A stretch of 27,945 bases of DNA from Candidatus Woesearchaeota archaeon (GCA_002686295.1 NZBB01000051.1:1-27945), one strand, 5' to 3'; counted from the stretch's first letter, positions 6,692 through 15,044 are shown. Notes: generated by a model from the sequence alone, not told the origin. A program made the numbers and translations.

Positions 6692-7825
6692 ATGAGTCTT
6701 GAAGACCTGCCCGTTTGGGGTGGAGTAGGAAAAGGAAAATACACCATACATGGATTATGGATTGGAACTGCAGAACTTAATAGTGAAGAAAAGCAAACTC
6801 TGGAAAAAGTTATTATTGAAATAGCCAAAGAAACAACCAACATACAAGATGAATCGCCTGAAAAGAAAACCAAGGGATTATTCTTTGAAAAACTAGGACG
6901 AAATTATTATTTTTTCAAAAATTTAAAGTATCCTTCAGAAAAAGAACCTTTTTACAGATATGGAAAACAAATATTGAATATAAAGAATCATAAAGACAGA
7001 ATTTTTTTACAATTGGAGAACAAAGTCAAAAACAAAGAAAGAATAATTGAAGAAATGAAAACAAAACTCGAAGAAAAAGGATTTATTTACAATAAAAAAG
7101 CACCTGATGAATATTTAAGACTTAAAATCAACAAAAGAGAAAAAGAATCAGAGAATAAGGAAAAGCCAATAATATTTACTGAAAAAGATTCTGGGAAAAA
7201 AGAAGTTGAGAAAGAAAAGAAAATTATTTTAGAAAAGAAAATAAAGATGTCTGAAAAAATGAATAAAAGAGCAGATGAGAAAATAAACATAAAAAAACCA
7301 AATAAAACAGTAAAAGCAATAAAATACTTGTTTGAGACAGTTATATTCGCAGGCATAATAGGTGGGGGATACTTCATCTATGATAAGCAAGAAAAATTAT
7401 ATGAAATATTTGAAACTATTAACATTAGAATTTCATCAATAGAAACAACCCTTGGAACTTATAAAACAAATAGCGAGAATTCAGAGAAAAACAGCCTTAC
7501 AAACTCAATAAAAACAAACGAAGAAGAAATTATGAAACTAGAGAAGAAAATTAATGATTACAATACACAAACATCCACGACAAACAATCTAATTACACAA
7601 AACCAAACAACAACCTTAGAAAATCTTAATATATTAGAAGAAAAAACATATCAAAAAATAGACAGCCTACAAAATATTATAAACAATAATCTTGAACAAT
7701 ATAAAGAACAATATAGCAATCTTCAAGAAATAAACGAGAGTCAGAATAAAGAACTTAAAAATATAAACAAAGAAATAGAAAATACAAAAACCGGGCTCTC
7801 AAAAAAAATGAACAAAATATTCTGA
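6692..7825 (+). CDS. Unknown membrane-anchored coiled-coil protein
   Basis: No family recognised. The 377 residues have three parts. Residues 1-145 form a folded-looking soluble region that starts SLEDLPVWGGVGKGKYTIHG. Residues 146-208 are highly charged and Lys/Glu-rich, probably extended or helical. A single membrane segment spans about 212-230 (YLFETVIFAGIIGGGYFIY). Residues 232-377 are Asn/Glu/Lys-rich with heptad-like spacing and probably form a long coiled coil. There is no signal peptide, so one end faces outward; topology cannot be fixed from the sequence. Such a layout would suit a scaffold or envelope organiser, but that is a guess. It is convergent with trm1. Confidence 0.7.
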   Translation: MSLEDLPVWGGVGKGKYTIHGLWIGTAELNSEEKQTLEKVIIEIAKETTNIQDESPEKKTKGLFFEKLGRNYYFFKNLKYPSEKEPFYRYGKQILNIKNHKDRIFLQLENKVKNKERIIEEMKTKLEEKGFIYNKKAPDEYLRLKINKREKESENKEKPIIFTEKDSGKKEVEKEKKIILEKKIKMSEKMNKRADEKINIKKPNKTVKAIKYLFETVIFAGIIGGGYFIYDKQEKLYEIFETINIRISSIETTLGTYKTNSENSEKNSLTNSIKTNEEEIMKLEKKINDYNTQTSTTNNLITQNQTTTLENLNILEEKTYQKIDSLQNIINNNLEQYKEQYSNLQEINESQNKELKNINKEIENTKTGLSKKMNKIF

Positions 7826-7835
7826 TCATTTGTCT

Positions 7836-7891
7836 TTTTCACGATGTTATTTAACAAGGTTATTTCAAGATGTTGTTTCATGATGTTTTTT
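7836..7891. repeat. Three degenerate direct repeats at the trm1 3' end
   Basis: TTTCAnGATGTTnTTT occurs at 7836-7851, 7863-7878 and 7876-7891, the last two overlapping. The copies cover the final codons of trm1 (minus strand) and the gap to the convergent gene. They may be a slippage product or may add T-rich termination signal. Confidence 0.45.
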
Positions 7892-8923
7892 TATGATTCT
7901 AATTAGTTTTTCTTTAGAAATATCACTTCTTAAGCCAACACCCGAAAAATGAGTTCTTGAAACATTAAAACCGGCTTTTTTTATCTTTTCAGACAAAAAA
8001 TCAAATTTTGGAACTTCCACCTTTAATTCCTCGCAAATTTTGTGGATATCATGGAAACCAACAGTTTTGATATTAGATTCATTCTTGATGATACTTAGAA
8101 ATTTCTTTAAACCAATATCTGATTGTTCATACATTTCTTCAACTAATGATTCGTCCCATAACTGCCCTATCCAGACAGGACCTGCTTCAAAAAAGAATGC
8201 GTGTTTTTTTAAAACTCTATCAACCTCGCTCTTGCTCTTCCTGCATTTGAAAAAAACTCTGAAGTAATGGTCTTTGCTGTATGAAAATATGGGTGTTAAA
8301 GCCTTATCAAACTGCGAACCTATTAGTTGAACTTTCCTTATAAGAATCCTTAATCCTATTTCGTGTTTTAACTCATTCCTTAAAGGAACTGCCCAGTACT
8401 TTCTTTTGCAAGCATTTTCATACGTTCCGCATAAAGAAGATGTGTCTGTTGCTGTAATTGCAATGATTCCTTTTCTTGACACTCTTCTTATAGTGCTGTT
8501 TAAAAAAGGATTTGGTGTACCAAAAGGGTCTATATCAATATAGTCAAAACCGCAATTGTTAAGCAAAAAAATATTTGCATCCTCATTTGAAAGAATAATT
8601 TCTGAAACAGGTAAATTATTAAGCAAAAAATTTGTTTTTATAACAGAAAAGAACTCTTCTTTGTAATCATTAATATACAGTGTTTTAATTTTATTCTTCT
8701 TTAATTCTAAAAGAAATCTTAAACCCCTTATTCCAGAACCAGCAAGGGGAAGTGCAACACGCAAATCTTTATCTTTGACACAGTTCAATAATAAGATACT
8801 TATATCTCTGTTAAGTTTCATCACAGAATTATAGAAAACCGGAAGTTTCTTTGAAACTTTTTTCTCTCCTGAAACTCTTATCTTTGCTTTTCCTTCTTGG
8901 ATTAGCTCATTATTTTCTGACAT
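7865..8923 (-). CDS. trm1: tRNA (guanine26-N2)-dimethyltransferase Trm1
   Basis: Methylates N2 of G26 of tRNA using S-adenosylmethionine. The 352 residues are near the normal archaeal length. The SAM-binding region is ALPLAGSGIRGLRF (57-70), and the catalytic-type motif is DYIDIDPFGTPNPF (127-140). ITATDTSSLCGTYENACKRKYWAVP (155-179) and the C-terminal domain with PIFSYSKDHYFRVFFK are also characteristic. Its start lies 14 nt inside the end of the preceding membrane-protein gene on the same strand, so the two are co-transcribed. The tRNA in this window has C at the likely position 26 and would not be a substrate if that alignment holds. Confidence 0.96.
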   Translation of the reverse strand: MSENNELIQEGKAKIRVSGEKKVSKKLPVFYNSVMKLNRDISILLLNCVKDKDLRVALPLAGSGIRGLRFLLELKKNKIKTLYINDYKEEFFSVIKTNFLLNNLPVSEIILSNEDANIFLLNNCGFDYIDIDPFGTPNPFLNSTIRRVSRKGIIAITATDTSSLCGTYENACKRKYWAVPLRNELKHEIGLRILIRKVQLIGSQFDKALTPIFSYSKDHYFRVFFKCRKSKSEVDRVLKKHAFFFEAGPVWIGQLWDESLVEEMYEQSDIGLKKFLSIIKNESNIKTVGFHDIHKICEELKVEVPKFDFLSEKIKKAGFNVSRTHFSGVGLRSDISKEKLIRIIKKHHETTS

Positions 8924-9341
8924 AGAACACGATTACAGAGATTATTATCAACACAAAAGAACCACCATACAAATTCAAATCAGTTATAGGAGTCTTAAAG
9001 AAACCACTTATACCGGCTATTAAAAGAGAGTGTAGAACCCAGCTTATGAGTGCAGGATAACCATACTCTTCCCAATCTGTTTTGAAAATTTTGTGCTTGT
9101 AAAATGCTCTGAATATGAACAATCCAGGCACAAAAAACATATACAACAAACCATAGAATTTACTGAAAGTACTGGCAATAGAAATTTTGAAGATTAACAA
9201 CAATAATAAAGCCAAAACAATTCCTGCTAAAACATAGTAACCAAAGAATTTTTGTTCTTTCTTTGACAATAATTCTTTTCTAGTTTTGAGTTTAGAAACA
9301 CTTTTTTTAGCTTTTTTTCTTCTATTGACTTTTTTAGGCAT
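8910..9341 (-). CDS. Small integral membrane protein, unknown
   Basis: A 143-aa protein not assigned to a family. A very basic N-terminus (residues 1-28, rich in Lys/Arg) precedes about four hydrophobic segments: YYVLAGIVLALLLLLIF (35-51), FYGLLYMFFVPGLFIFRAF (62-80), PALISWVLHSLLIAGISG (95-112) and GGSFVLIIISVIVFYV (126-141). The basic N-terminus should stay in the cytoplasm and could touch nucleic acid or ribosomes; that is inference. It overlaps trm1 by 14 nt and is translated first. The start ATG lies about 25 nt after TTTTAAAT (minus strand, 9363-9370), so the message is probably leaderless. Confidence 0.75.
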   Translation of the reverse strand: MPKKVNRRKKAKKSVSKLKTRKELLSKKEQKFFGYYVLAGIVLALLLLLIFKISIASTFSKFYGLLYMFFVPGLFIFRAFYKHKIFKTDWEEYGYPALISWVLHSLLIAGISGFFKTPITDLNLYGGSFVLIIISVIVFYVRK

Positions 9342-9362
9342 GAAAAAAAATAACTATTGATG

Positions 9363-9370
9363 ATTTAAAA
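9363..9370 (-). promoter_or_regulatory. TATA box of the membrane protein-trm1 operon
   Basis: TTTTAAAT read on the minus strand, centred 25 nt before the ATG at 9341. It is divergent from the aIF5B promoter. Confidence 0.5.
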
Positions 9371-9427
9371 ATTTTATGTAGAAAATTTATAAATTATATT
9401 AAAGTTAAAAGTCATACCATCATAAAA

Positions 9428-9437
9428 TTTTATAAAT
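9428..9437 (+). promoter_or_regulatory. infB: TATA box of the aIF5B gene
   Basis: TTTTATAAAT is centred 27 nt before ATG 9460, which indicates a leaderless transcript. Confidence 0.6.
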
Positions 9438-9459
9438 TGTTCATTATTCTTTTCAGTTT

Positions 9460-11220
9460 ATGACTACAAGAAGCCCAATCATATCAGTCCTTGGTCATGT
9501 TGATCATGGAAAATCATCCATTCTTGACTCCATTAGAGGAAGCAATATTGTTGCGAGTGAAGCTGGTGCTATTACACAGGCCATTGGAGCTTCAATAATT
9601 CCTCTTGAAGTAGTAAAGAAGAAATGTGGACGGTTATTGGAATCCTTAAACATAAAATTCACTATTCCTGGATTGTTATTTGTTGATACTCCTGGTCACG
9701 CAGCTTTCACAACTCTTAGAAAAAGAGGCGGTAGTTTAGCAGATATAGCTATAGTGGTCGTCGATATAAATGAAGGTTTTAAACCTCAAACAATTGAGGC
9801 TTTAGAAATTCTTAAAAGTTACAAAACTCCTTTTGTTATAGCAACCAATAAGATAGATTTAATTCCCGGCTATAAAAAAACTTATGATTCAGTACTTCAA
9901 GATATAAATGTTCAAGCTGAGAATGTTCGTTCAGACATTGATAAAAATCTTTATGAATTAGTTGGACAACTTCATGAAAAGTTTGGACTTGTTTGTGAAC
10001 GATTTGACAGGGTTAAAAGTTATACAGAACAAATATCTATTATTCCTTGTTCTGCAAAAGAAAATATTGGATTGCAGGAATTATTAATGGTCATCTCCGG
10101 AATGGCTCAGAGATTTCTTGAAAACAATCTCAGTATTGATGTTTCTGGAAAAGCAAAAGGCACTATTCTTGAAGTTAAAGAGGAAAAAGGTCTTGGTTTA
10201 ACAGTTGATGTAATTATTTATAATGGTTCTTTATCCGTGAATGACACAATAGTTATTGGTTCTTTGAATGATCCTATTGTAACTAAAGTCAGAGCTTTGT
10301 TAGAGCCTAATCCTCTTGCTGAAATGCGCGATAAAAAAAGTAAGTTCAAAACAGTCAAAAAAGTTTCTGCTTCAACAGGTGTTAAAATAGTTGCTCCAGG
10401 ATTAGATGGCGTAATTGCTGGTACGCCTTTAATATCTTGTTTGTCTGAAGAAGTTGATTCTGTCAAAAAGTCATTGCAAACAGAAATGAAAGAAGTTATC
10501 ATTAAAACTGATGATGTTGGAATAATTGTAAAAGCAGACACAATTGGTAGTCTTGAAGCAATGATAAAAATTTTAAGAGATGAAAATATTACTATAAGAA
10601 GAGCTTCAATTGGTAACATAAATAAAAAAGATTATTCTGAAGCAGAAAGTAATTATGAAAAAAACCCTTTATTTGCAGTAATACTCGGATTTAATGTTAG
10701 TGATGAATTTAATATTTCAAGCAAGCAAGTTAAAGTTTTAACCAAGGATATTATTTATCGTTTAATTGAGGACTTCAAACTTTGGCAAAATGAAAAGAAG
10801 AAATCTGAAGAAGGGAAAAAACTTGATGTTTTAGTAAGACCTTGCAAACTAGAGGTTTTACAGAACTGTATTTTCAGGCAGAGCAATCCTTGTATTCTCG
10901 GAGTAGAGATATTAATAGGTGTTTTAAAACTTGGAACTCCTTTGATGAGTAAATCTAACAGACTATCAAATGTTAAGTCGATGCAATTTGAAAAGGATAA
11001 CATTCAAAAAGCAGAAAAGGGAAAACAGCTGGCCATTTCACTTCCAAATATCACTGCAGGAAGACAAGTTAATGAACAGGATTTTTTATATTCTGACATA
11101 CCAGAAGAAGATTTCAGAAAAATAAAAAAACTAACTGAATTCTTGAACAAAGATGAAATACGTGTGTTGAAAGAAATTGCTGAAATCCACAGAAAAGACA
11201 ATCCTGTATGGGGAGTATAA
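9460..11220 (+). CDS. infB: Translation initiation factor aIF5B (IF-2 homologue)
   Basis: GTPase that promotes subunit joining and initiator tRNA placement. At 586 aa it is full length for the archaeal factor. The G domain shows GHVDHGKSS (G1, 12-20), switch II DTPGHAAF (76-83) and NKID (130-133). SCSAKE-like G5 appears as IPCSAKENIG. Domain II follows with LEVKEEKGLGLTVDVIIYNG, then the long helix and domain IV with RPCKLEVLQNCIFRQSNP. It is the only gene of its transcript, followed by a hairpin and T-tract. No bacterial-type N-terminal extension is present, as expected for Archaea. Confidence 0.97.
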   Translation: MTTRSPIISVLGHVDHGKSSILDSIRGSNIVASEAGAITQAIGASIIPLEVVKKKCGRLLESLNIKFTIPGLLFVDTPGHAAFTTLRKRGGSLADIAIVVVDINEGFKPQTIEALEILKSYKTPFVIATNKIDLIPGYKKTYDSVLQDINVQAENVRSDIDKNLYELVGQLHEKFGLVCERFDRVKSYTEQISIIPCSAKENIGLQELLMVISGMAQRFLENNLSIDVSGKAKGTILEVKEEKGLGLTVDVIIYNGSLSVNDTIVIGSLNDPIVTKVRALLEPNPLAEMRDKKSKFKTVKKVSASTGVKIVAPGLDGVIAGTPLISCLSEEVDSVKKSLQTEMKEVIIKTDDVGIIVKADTIGSLEAMIKILRDENITIRRASIGNINKKDYSEAESNYEKNPLFAVILGFNVSDEFNISSKQVKVLTKDIIYRLIEDFKLWQNEKKKSEEGKKLDVLVRPCKLEVLQNCIFRQSNPCILGVEILIGVLKLGTPLMSKSNRLSNVKSMQFEKDNIQKAEKGKQLAISLPNITAGRQVNEQDFLYSDIPEEDFRKIKKLTEFLNKDEIRVLKEIAEIHRKDNPVWGV

Positions 11221-11267
11221 CTATTTCACAAACTCAACAGTATCCATTTTTTTAAATTTCCTGTTTC

Positions 11268-11296
11268 ATGTTAAGAATTTAACATTATTTTTTATT
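11268..11296 (+). terminator. Hairpin and T-tract after aIF5B
   Basis: ATGTTAA (11268-11274), loop GAAT, TTAACAT (11279-11285), followed by TATTTTTTATT. The stem is AT-only, so it is weak by itself, but the T-run is typical of archaeal termination. Confidence 0.5.
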
Positions 11297-11369
11297 GCTA
11301 AAATATAATGCACACAGTTAATATAAGATAATTTCTTATTTTTATTTAATAATTTGAACGCAAAAAAAA

Positions 11370-11386
11370 TTCGAAAAATTTTCGAA
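11370..11386. promoter_or_regulatory. 17-bp palindrome upstream of the PUA-protein gene
   Basis: TTCGAAAA, a central A, then TTTTCGAA. It lies 11 nt before the TATA box of the next gene and could be an operator or BRE-side element. No regulator is known. Confidence 0.3.
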
Positions 11387-11428
11387 AATATTCCAAACTT
11401 TTTTAAAACAGCTAAAACTAATAAGAAT

Positions 11429-11887
11429 ATGCAAAACCTAAAAATTTTAAATTCAAAAGAAGTAAAAAGAGTACGAAAATTGTTGAACGAACAATTTGGT
11501 TTTGATGAGAAATTAACATTTGTCTTCATGCTTAGCAAGAAAGGAAAATTATATATTATAAACAGAGATATTGAAAAAATTGATTTTGAAAAACTACGAA
11601 TAGATTCAGCAGGTTTATACTTTGGAAAGCTTTCAGAAACAGATTTAAGACTCAGCATAGAAGGATCTCAAATAATAGGTCCTAAAGCAAATAAAAATAT
11701 TCTTGAGATTAATAACTTAGAGTTTAAAAAATGGTTAAGAGGATTGGACTTCAATATCAATTCTTCATTGAATGGTTTTGTTATTGTTAAACACAAAGAA
11801 GATTTTATTGGATGTGGAAAAATGAATAAAAACAGATTACTAAATTATGTTCCTAAATCTAGAAGATTGATAAATATCAATAATTAA
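11429..11887 (+). CDS. PUA-type RNA-binding protein (NIP7 / NOL1-NOP2-associated family)
   Basis: A 152-aa protein matching the small archaeal family that resembles the pre-PUA plus PUA unit of NIP7 and of NOL1/NOP2-type rRNA methylases. Residues 1-65 are the N-terminal unit (LLNEQFGFDEKLTFVFMLSK). The PUA part has IDSAGLYFGKL, RLSIEGSQIIGP, and the closing IGCGKMNKNRLLNYVPKSRRL. It probably binds rRNA or tRNA and may help ribosome maturation; no methylase domain is attached. The ATG at 11429 was preferred to a TTG at 11354: homology begins there and CTTTTTTAAAAC (11398-11409) sits 25 nt upstream. Its stop overlaps the convergent synthetase gene by 4 nt. Confidence 0.85.
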   Translation: MQNLKILNSKEVKRVRKLLNEQFGFDEKLTFVFMLSKKGKLYIINRDIEKIDFEKLRIDSAGLYFGKLSETDLRLSIEGSQIIGPKANKNILEINNLEFKKWLRGLDFNINSSLNGFVIVKHKEDFIGCGKMNKNRLLNYVPKSRRLININN

Positions 11888-12789
11888 ACTTTCAAAAGAT
11901 TGTGAAAATGATTTATTATGAACTCAGGATAATATTTTCTTAGCTCATTTTCTTGTTCTAATTTATATGTATTGTGAGGAGAGATTAGTTCATTTTGTTC
12001 ATATACTTCAGGAGTCAATATTTGTATCTCTACAGAAATTCCTCCACCTTCAATTGACAAATCTCTTGGAAATTTTATTGTCCTGTAAAGAGCTTTATAT
12101 CCTCTTTGGTTTCCTTTATTAAGATAATCTTTTGAACGATCATCTAAAACAATCCATTTATTAGAATTCTCTATGTTCTCTGATTTTCTCGAAAATAAAC
12201 GCGAATCTTTTCCCCCATCATCAATCCAATTTGCTATTTTATAACAATTATTAATATTATTCGCTAATAATCTTATTCCATTTGTATCATGAACAATATC
12301 TTTTTCCTCTATTTTTAATAAAAATTTTTTATGAAGACTTTCTTTAACGCGATAATTTAATTCTTTCAAAATGGATTTTTCGTTTAATACCAACATCTGT
12401 CTTGTAAAATCTTTTGTCTTATTAATTGCAAAAAGCGAATCTGGAGAAATATTATTTAAAAATATGAATCCTAAAGTTGAAAGATGATTAAATCCCCAAT
12501 TTCTTTCTTCATCAAGCAAATTCATAACATTTTTATTATAATTTTCATCAAGAAATCGATAAGTTGGCAAATTTTCTCCGGCGTTTCTTAACTCTCTAAC
12601 AACATCTTCTAGATTATCACACATTTTTTTATCTTTAGAAAAATTATTATTTTCAGAATTATCAATTCTTTTGTAAATATTCTTATCTGAAAACTTATTA
12701 ACAAATAATTCTTCAAGCTCTCTTAATTGAGAAAGATCCTCTTCCAGTCTATGTATGTCTTTTGAGAAAAAACAATGATGTATCACCAT
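11884..12789 (-). CDS. RelA/SpoT-like (p)ppGpp synthetase domain protein
   Basis: A 301-aa protein whose second half follows the alarmone synthetase fold in order. RVK at 147-149 heads a basic helix (RxK...K, ATP binding). VHDTNGIRLL has Asp168 and Arg173, where Rel enzymes have the metal-binding DxxxxR. QRGYKALYRTI (228-238) matches the guanine-stacking GYxSLHT loop with Tyr231. VEIQILT (253-259) matches the catalytic VEVQIRT with Glu254 and Gln256, and SPHNTYK (271-277) matches HxxYK. Differences from classical Rel are Ser to His153, the GYxSLH His to Tyr235, and Arg to Leu258. Residues 1-130 are unassigned. It is the last gene of a tight operon, with an ATGGTGA overlap of 7 nt with the gene before. 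It could make (p)ppGpp or act as a toxSAS-type toxin. Confidence 0.8.
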   Translation of the reverse strand: MVIHHCFFSKDIHRLEEDLSQLRELEELFVNKFSDKNIYKRIDNSENNNFSKDKKMCDNLEDVVRELRNAGENLPTYRFLDENYNKNVMNLLDEERNWGFNHLSTLGFIFLNNISPDSLFAINKTKDFTRQMLVLNEKSILKELNYRVKESLHKKFLLKIEEKDIVHDTNGIRLLANNINNCYKIANWIDDGGKDSRLFSRKSENIENSNKWIVLDDRSKDYLNKGNQRGYKALYRTIKFPRDLSIEGGGISVEIQILTPEVYEQNELISPHNTYKLEQENELRKYYPEFIINHFHNLLKV

Positions 12790-13403
12790 TTTTTATAATA
12801 TGCTTCCAAATTTCTGTAACAATCATCAATAGAATTTAGAACTGCATTTACCATATCCATATTAACAATTCCTTTCAATCCTTTAACATCATAATACTTT
12901 CTTAGAACATCAAAACAAAGCTCTACTTCACGTACATCAGTATAAGCATAGACTGTTGCCAGATTTTCAACTTTCCCTTCATTGAAAAAATTGTTTGGAA
13001 AAATTAAAGAGTAAAAAGTCGGCTTTAGCTCTCTAAAATCTGATTCTGCTATTGAATCAAGTGTTTTTTGTGATAATTTTTTTTCACTATTAGCTAATTT
13101 TACTGATTTATCAGTATAAGATTTAACCAATGATTTCATTATACTCATACCAGGATCAAATCTTATATCTTTGTGAGTTGGATAGAAAACACCTTTATCA
13201 TTGTAAAAACCAAGAAATTTATAGCTAATTGACTTCTCAGTTCCCAGCTCCCTTGTTTCAGTATTTATTTTTCCAGGAACATTTTTAATAAGACTGTTTT
13301 TCAGAACTTCTGAAAAAAGATATGATTCATGAGAAAAATTATTGTCATTTGGTATAATCTCATGCGCTCCAAGTATGATTGTTGATATGTCTTCATTAAT
13401 CAT
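12783..13403 (-). CDS. Unknown 206-aa protein between the two RSH halves
   Basis: No family recognised and no membrane segment, zinc site or P-loop seen. The protein is a mixed alpha/beta sequence. Its central part is rich in Asp/Lys (YPTHKDIRFDPGMSIMKSL, 74-92), and the C-terminus is helical (VNAVLNSIDDCYRNLEAYYKKW). It begins 1 nt after the hydrolase stop and overlaps the synthetase start by 7 nt, so all three are probably made from one message in similar amounts. By position it could be a regulator, an antitoxin or an adaptor of the synthetase or hydrolase; nothing in the sequence decides this. A Nudix motif was looked for and not found. Confidence 0.75.
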   Translation of the reverse strand: MINEDISTIILGAHEIIPNDNNFSHESYLFSEVLKNSLIKNVPGKINTETRELGTEKSISYKFLGFYNDKGVFYPTHKDIRFDPGMSIMKSLVKSYTDKSVKLANSEKKLSQKTLDSIAESDFRELKPTFYSLIFPNNFFNEGKVENLATVYAYTDVREVELCFDVLRKYYDVKGLKGIVNMDMVNAVLNSIDDCYRNLEAYYKKW

Positions 13404-13404
13404 A

Positions 13405-14982
13405 TTATACTTCCTCCTTCACATTATTCATTAATTCAGAAAAGTTTTCTAAAACATAATTCATATTAACTTTTTTTAATGGTAAAGACTCAAAAGAATA
13501 TTTTGATCTCATATCTCTGAAATCATCAACAGAAACAGCTTTTGCAAGATTTATTTTCTTAAAGTTCTGCAAACAGGTTGATTCATAAGCCAAAGCATTC
13601 TCATAAAGTTTAACACTGGGCATAGATTCGGATTTACGTATAACTATTCTCTTTAATATTTCACCTTTCATAAAACCCTTTATTGCAGAAGCTATTGTCC
13701 CTTCAAAATGATCGTCCAAAGAATTTTTCACTAAACCATTTGAACTAAAATTGTAAGGTATATCAACCAGGTTCAATCCCTCGGGAGCATAATCAACAAA
13801 TATCTTCTCTAATTCATCAATTACTGGAATTGTTATTTCAGGATTATAAACTGCTTGAAAAAGTCTTTCTCTAACTGACTGAGTATAAACTTCTTTCAAA
13901 AGATTAACGAATGACTTCTTTAACATCCCATAATTCTTATTGTTTCGACAAGTTTTCAGAAACTGCTTGCCCATGTATAAATGTATTATGTCTTTTCCTA
14001 TATTTTTTAGCCTCCATTCAGGATTTAAATTTTTCACTTCCAACAATTGTTGATATTTATTTCCCAATCTCTTCTTTTCACGATTGTATGCAAGCGTATT
14101 TTTTTCATAACTATTTCTTAAATAAGATTCTTTCTCAGTCAAAGACTCTAAAGACAACTGATTTCTAAAAAATGATTCCTTTGGCCACATTGTCTTTTGA
14201 TTATGAGTTCTATCCATCCATTTAATTAAAGGCACATAATTGTTACTTTCATAAATTCTAAGAATATATTTTGCATAACTATCATCAACATTATTATATC
14301 TTGTAAGAGCATCTATAGAGTCAAAAAAAGTTTCAAAAAACAATTTATTATATCTTTCTCTTCCTTCGAAAATTTCTAATTTTCTTTCTTTAAAATCGTT
14401 GAAAAATGTTTCCCTTGCACCAAAAGTGGCATTTTTCAAGACTTCTTTATGATGCAATATCATTTTTTCAAGAATATTCTTATTTAACAAATTATGTAAT
14501 CTTGTTTTAACATGATTTGAATTAACAACTTTCAAGGATTTTTTTAAATCCTTAATAACATCTTTATGTCCTTTTTTTTCAATACCGTCCATTATTCTCA
14601 TATAAAATTTCAAATCCTCAATTTCATGAAAATATTCTTTTCTAATCTTATCTTCTGTTTCATCCTCAATATTGTCATGATTTATGCCTATCTCAAATAA
14701 TAGGGCGTCTTCTAGACTATAATTTTTCTTCATTGAAATCATTTTCATTGCAGGATACAAATAATGTTCCATCAAGTCTCCACCAAATTTTCTTTGTTTT
14801 TTCCTTGAAAGAATCATATTTTCATTTAATGAATGTAAATGCTGCAATTGATAAAATTCATTTGATTTGTCTAGAAAGTTCTCTAATTTAATAATATCCT
14901 TTCCTAAAATCTTTTTTAATCTATTATAACGTGTTTTTCTTAAGTGCTCAAGCATTAATTCTTGTATAGAATTTCTTACCAT
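13405..14982 (-). CDS. SpoT-like HD-domain alarmone hydrolase with long C-terminal extension
   Basis: A 525-aa protein. The N-terminal half carries the full RelA/SpoT hydrolase set. RKFGGDLMEHYLYPAMKM (64-81) has His73, matching the RSGxxYxxHP block. NHDNIEDE (101-108) has His102/Asp103 and Glu106/Asp107, matching HDxxED. SIDALTRY (222-229) matches the GVTKL strand region. LIKWMDRTHNQKTM (252-265) matches LIKLADRLHNMRTL, with Asp257 and Asn261. These bind Mn and position the 3'-pyrophosphate in known enzymes. Residues 270-525 have no recognised domain; TGS and ACT domains are not evident. It is the first gene of the operon, with a leaderless-type promoter. It probably removes pyrophosphate from (p)ppGpp or from a product of the linked synthetase. 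Confidence 0.85.
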   Translation of the reverse strand: MVRNSIQELMLEHLRKTRYNRLKKILGKDIIKLENFLDKSNEFYQLQHLHSLNENMILSRKKQRKFGGDLMEHYLYPAMKMISMKKNYSLEDALLFEIGINHDNIEDETEDKIRKEYFHEIEDLKFYMRIMDGIEKKGHKDVIKDLKKSLKVVNSNHVKTRLHNLLNKNILEKMILHHKEVLKNATFGARETFFNDFKERKLEIFEGRERYNKLFFETFFDSIDALTRYNNVDDSYAKYILRIYESNNYVPLIKWMDRTHNQKTMWPKESFFRNQLSLESLTEKESYLRNSYEKNTLAYNREKKRLGNKYQQLLEVKNLNPEWRLKNIGKDIIHLYMGKQFLKTCRNNKNYGMLKKSFVNLLKEVYTQSVRERLFQAVYNPEITIPVIDELEKIFVDYAPEGLNLVDIPYNFSSNGLVKNSLDDHFEGTIASAIKGFMKGEILKRIVIRKSESMPSVKLYENALAYESTCLQNFKKINLAKAVSVDDFRDMRSKYSFESLPLKKVNMNYVLENFSELMNNVKEEV

Positions 14983-15004
14983 TTTATGCTTGAAAGTAAA
15001 AGAA

Positions 15005-15015
15005 ATTTAAAAATA
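15005..15015 (-). promoter_or_regulatory. TATA box of the split RSH operon
   Basis: TATTTTTAAAT read on the minus strand, centred 27 nt before ATG 14982. It gives the three genes their own promoter, separate from the 81-aa gene upstream. Confidence 0.6.
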
Positions 15016-15044
15016 TTGCGATTATTACCCCTTATAAGTGATAA

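Noticed and set aside
11354..11428. TTG start of the PUA protein
   Set aside because: The extra 25 residues are low-complexity and would cover the TATA box and palindrome; homology begins at ATG 11429.
12783..13403. Nudix hydrolase motif in the 206-aa protein (GKINTETRELGTE)
   Set aside because: Spacing and the EExG part of the Nudix box are absent.
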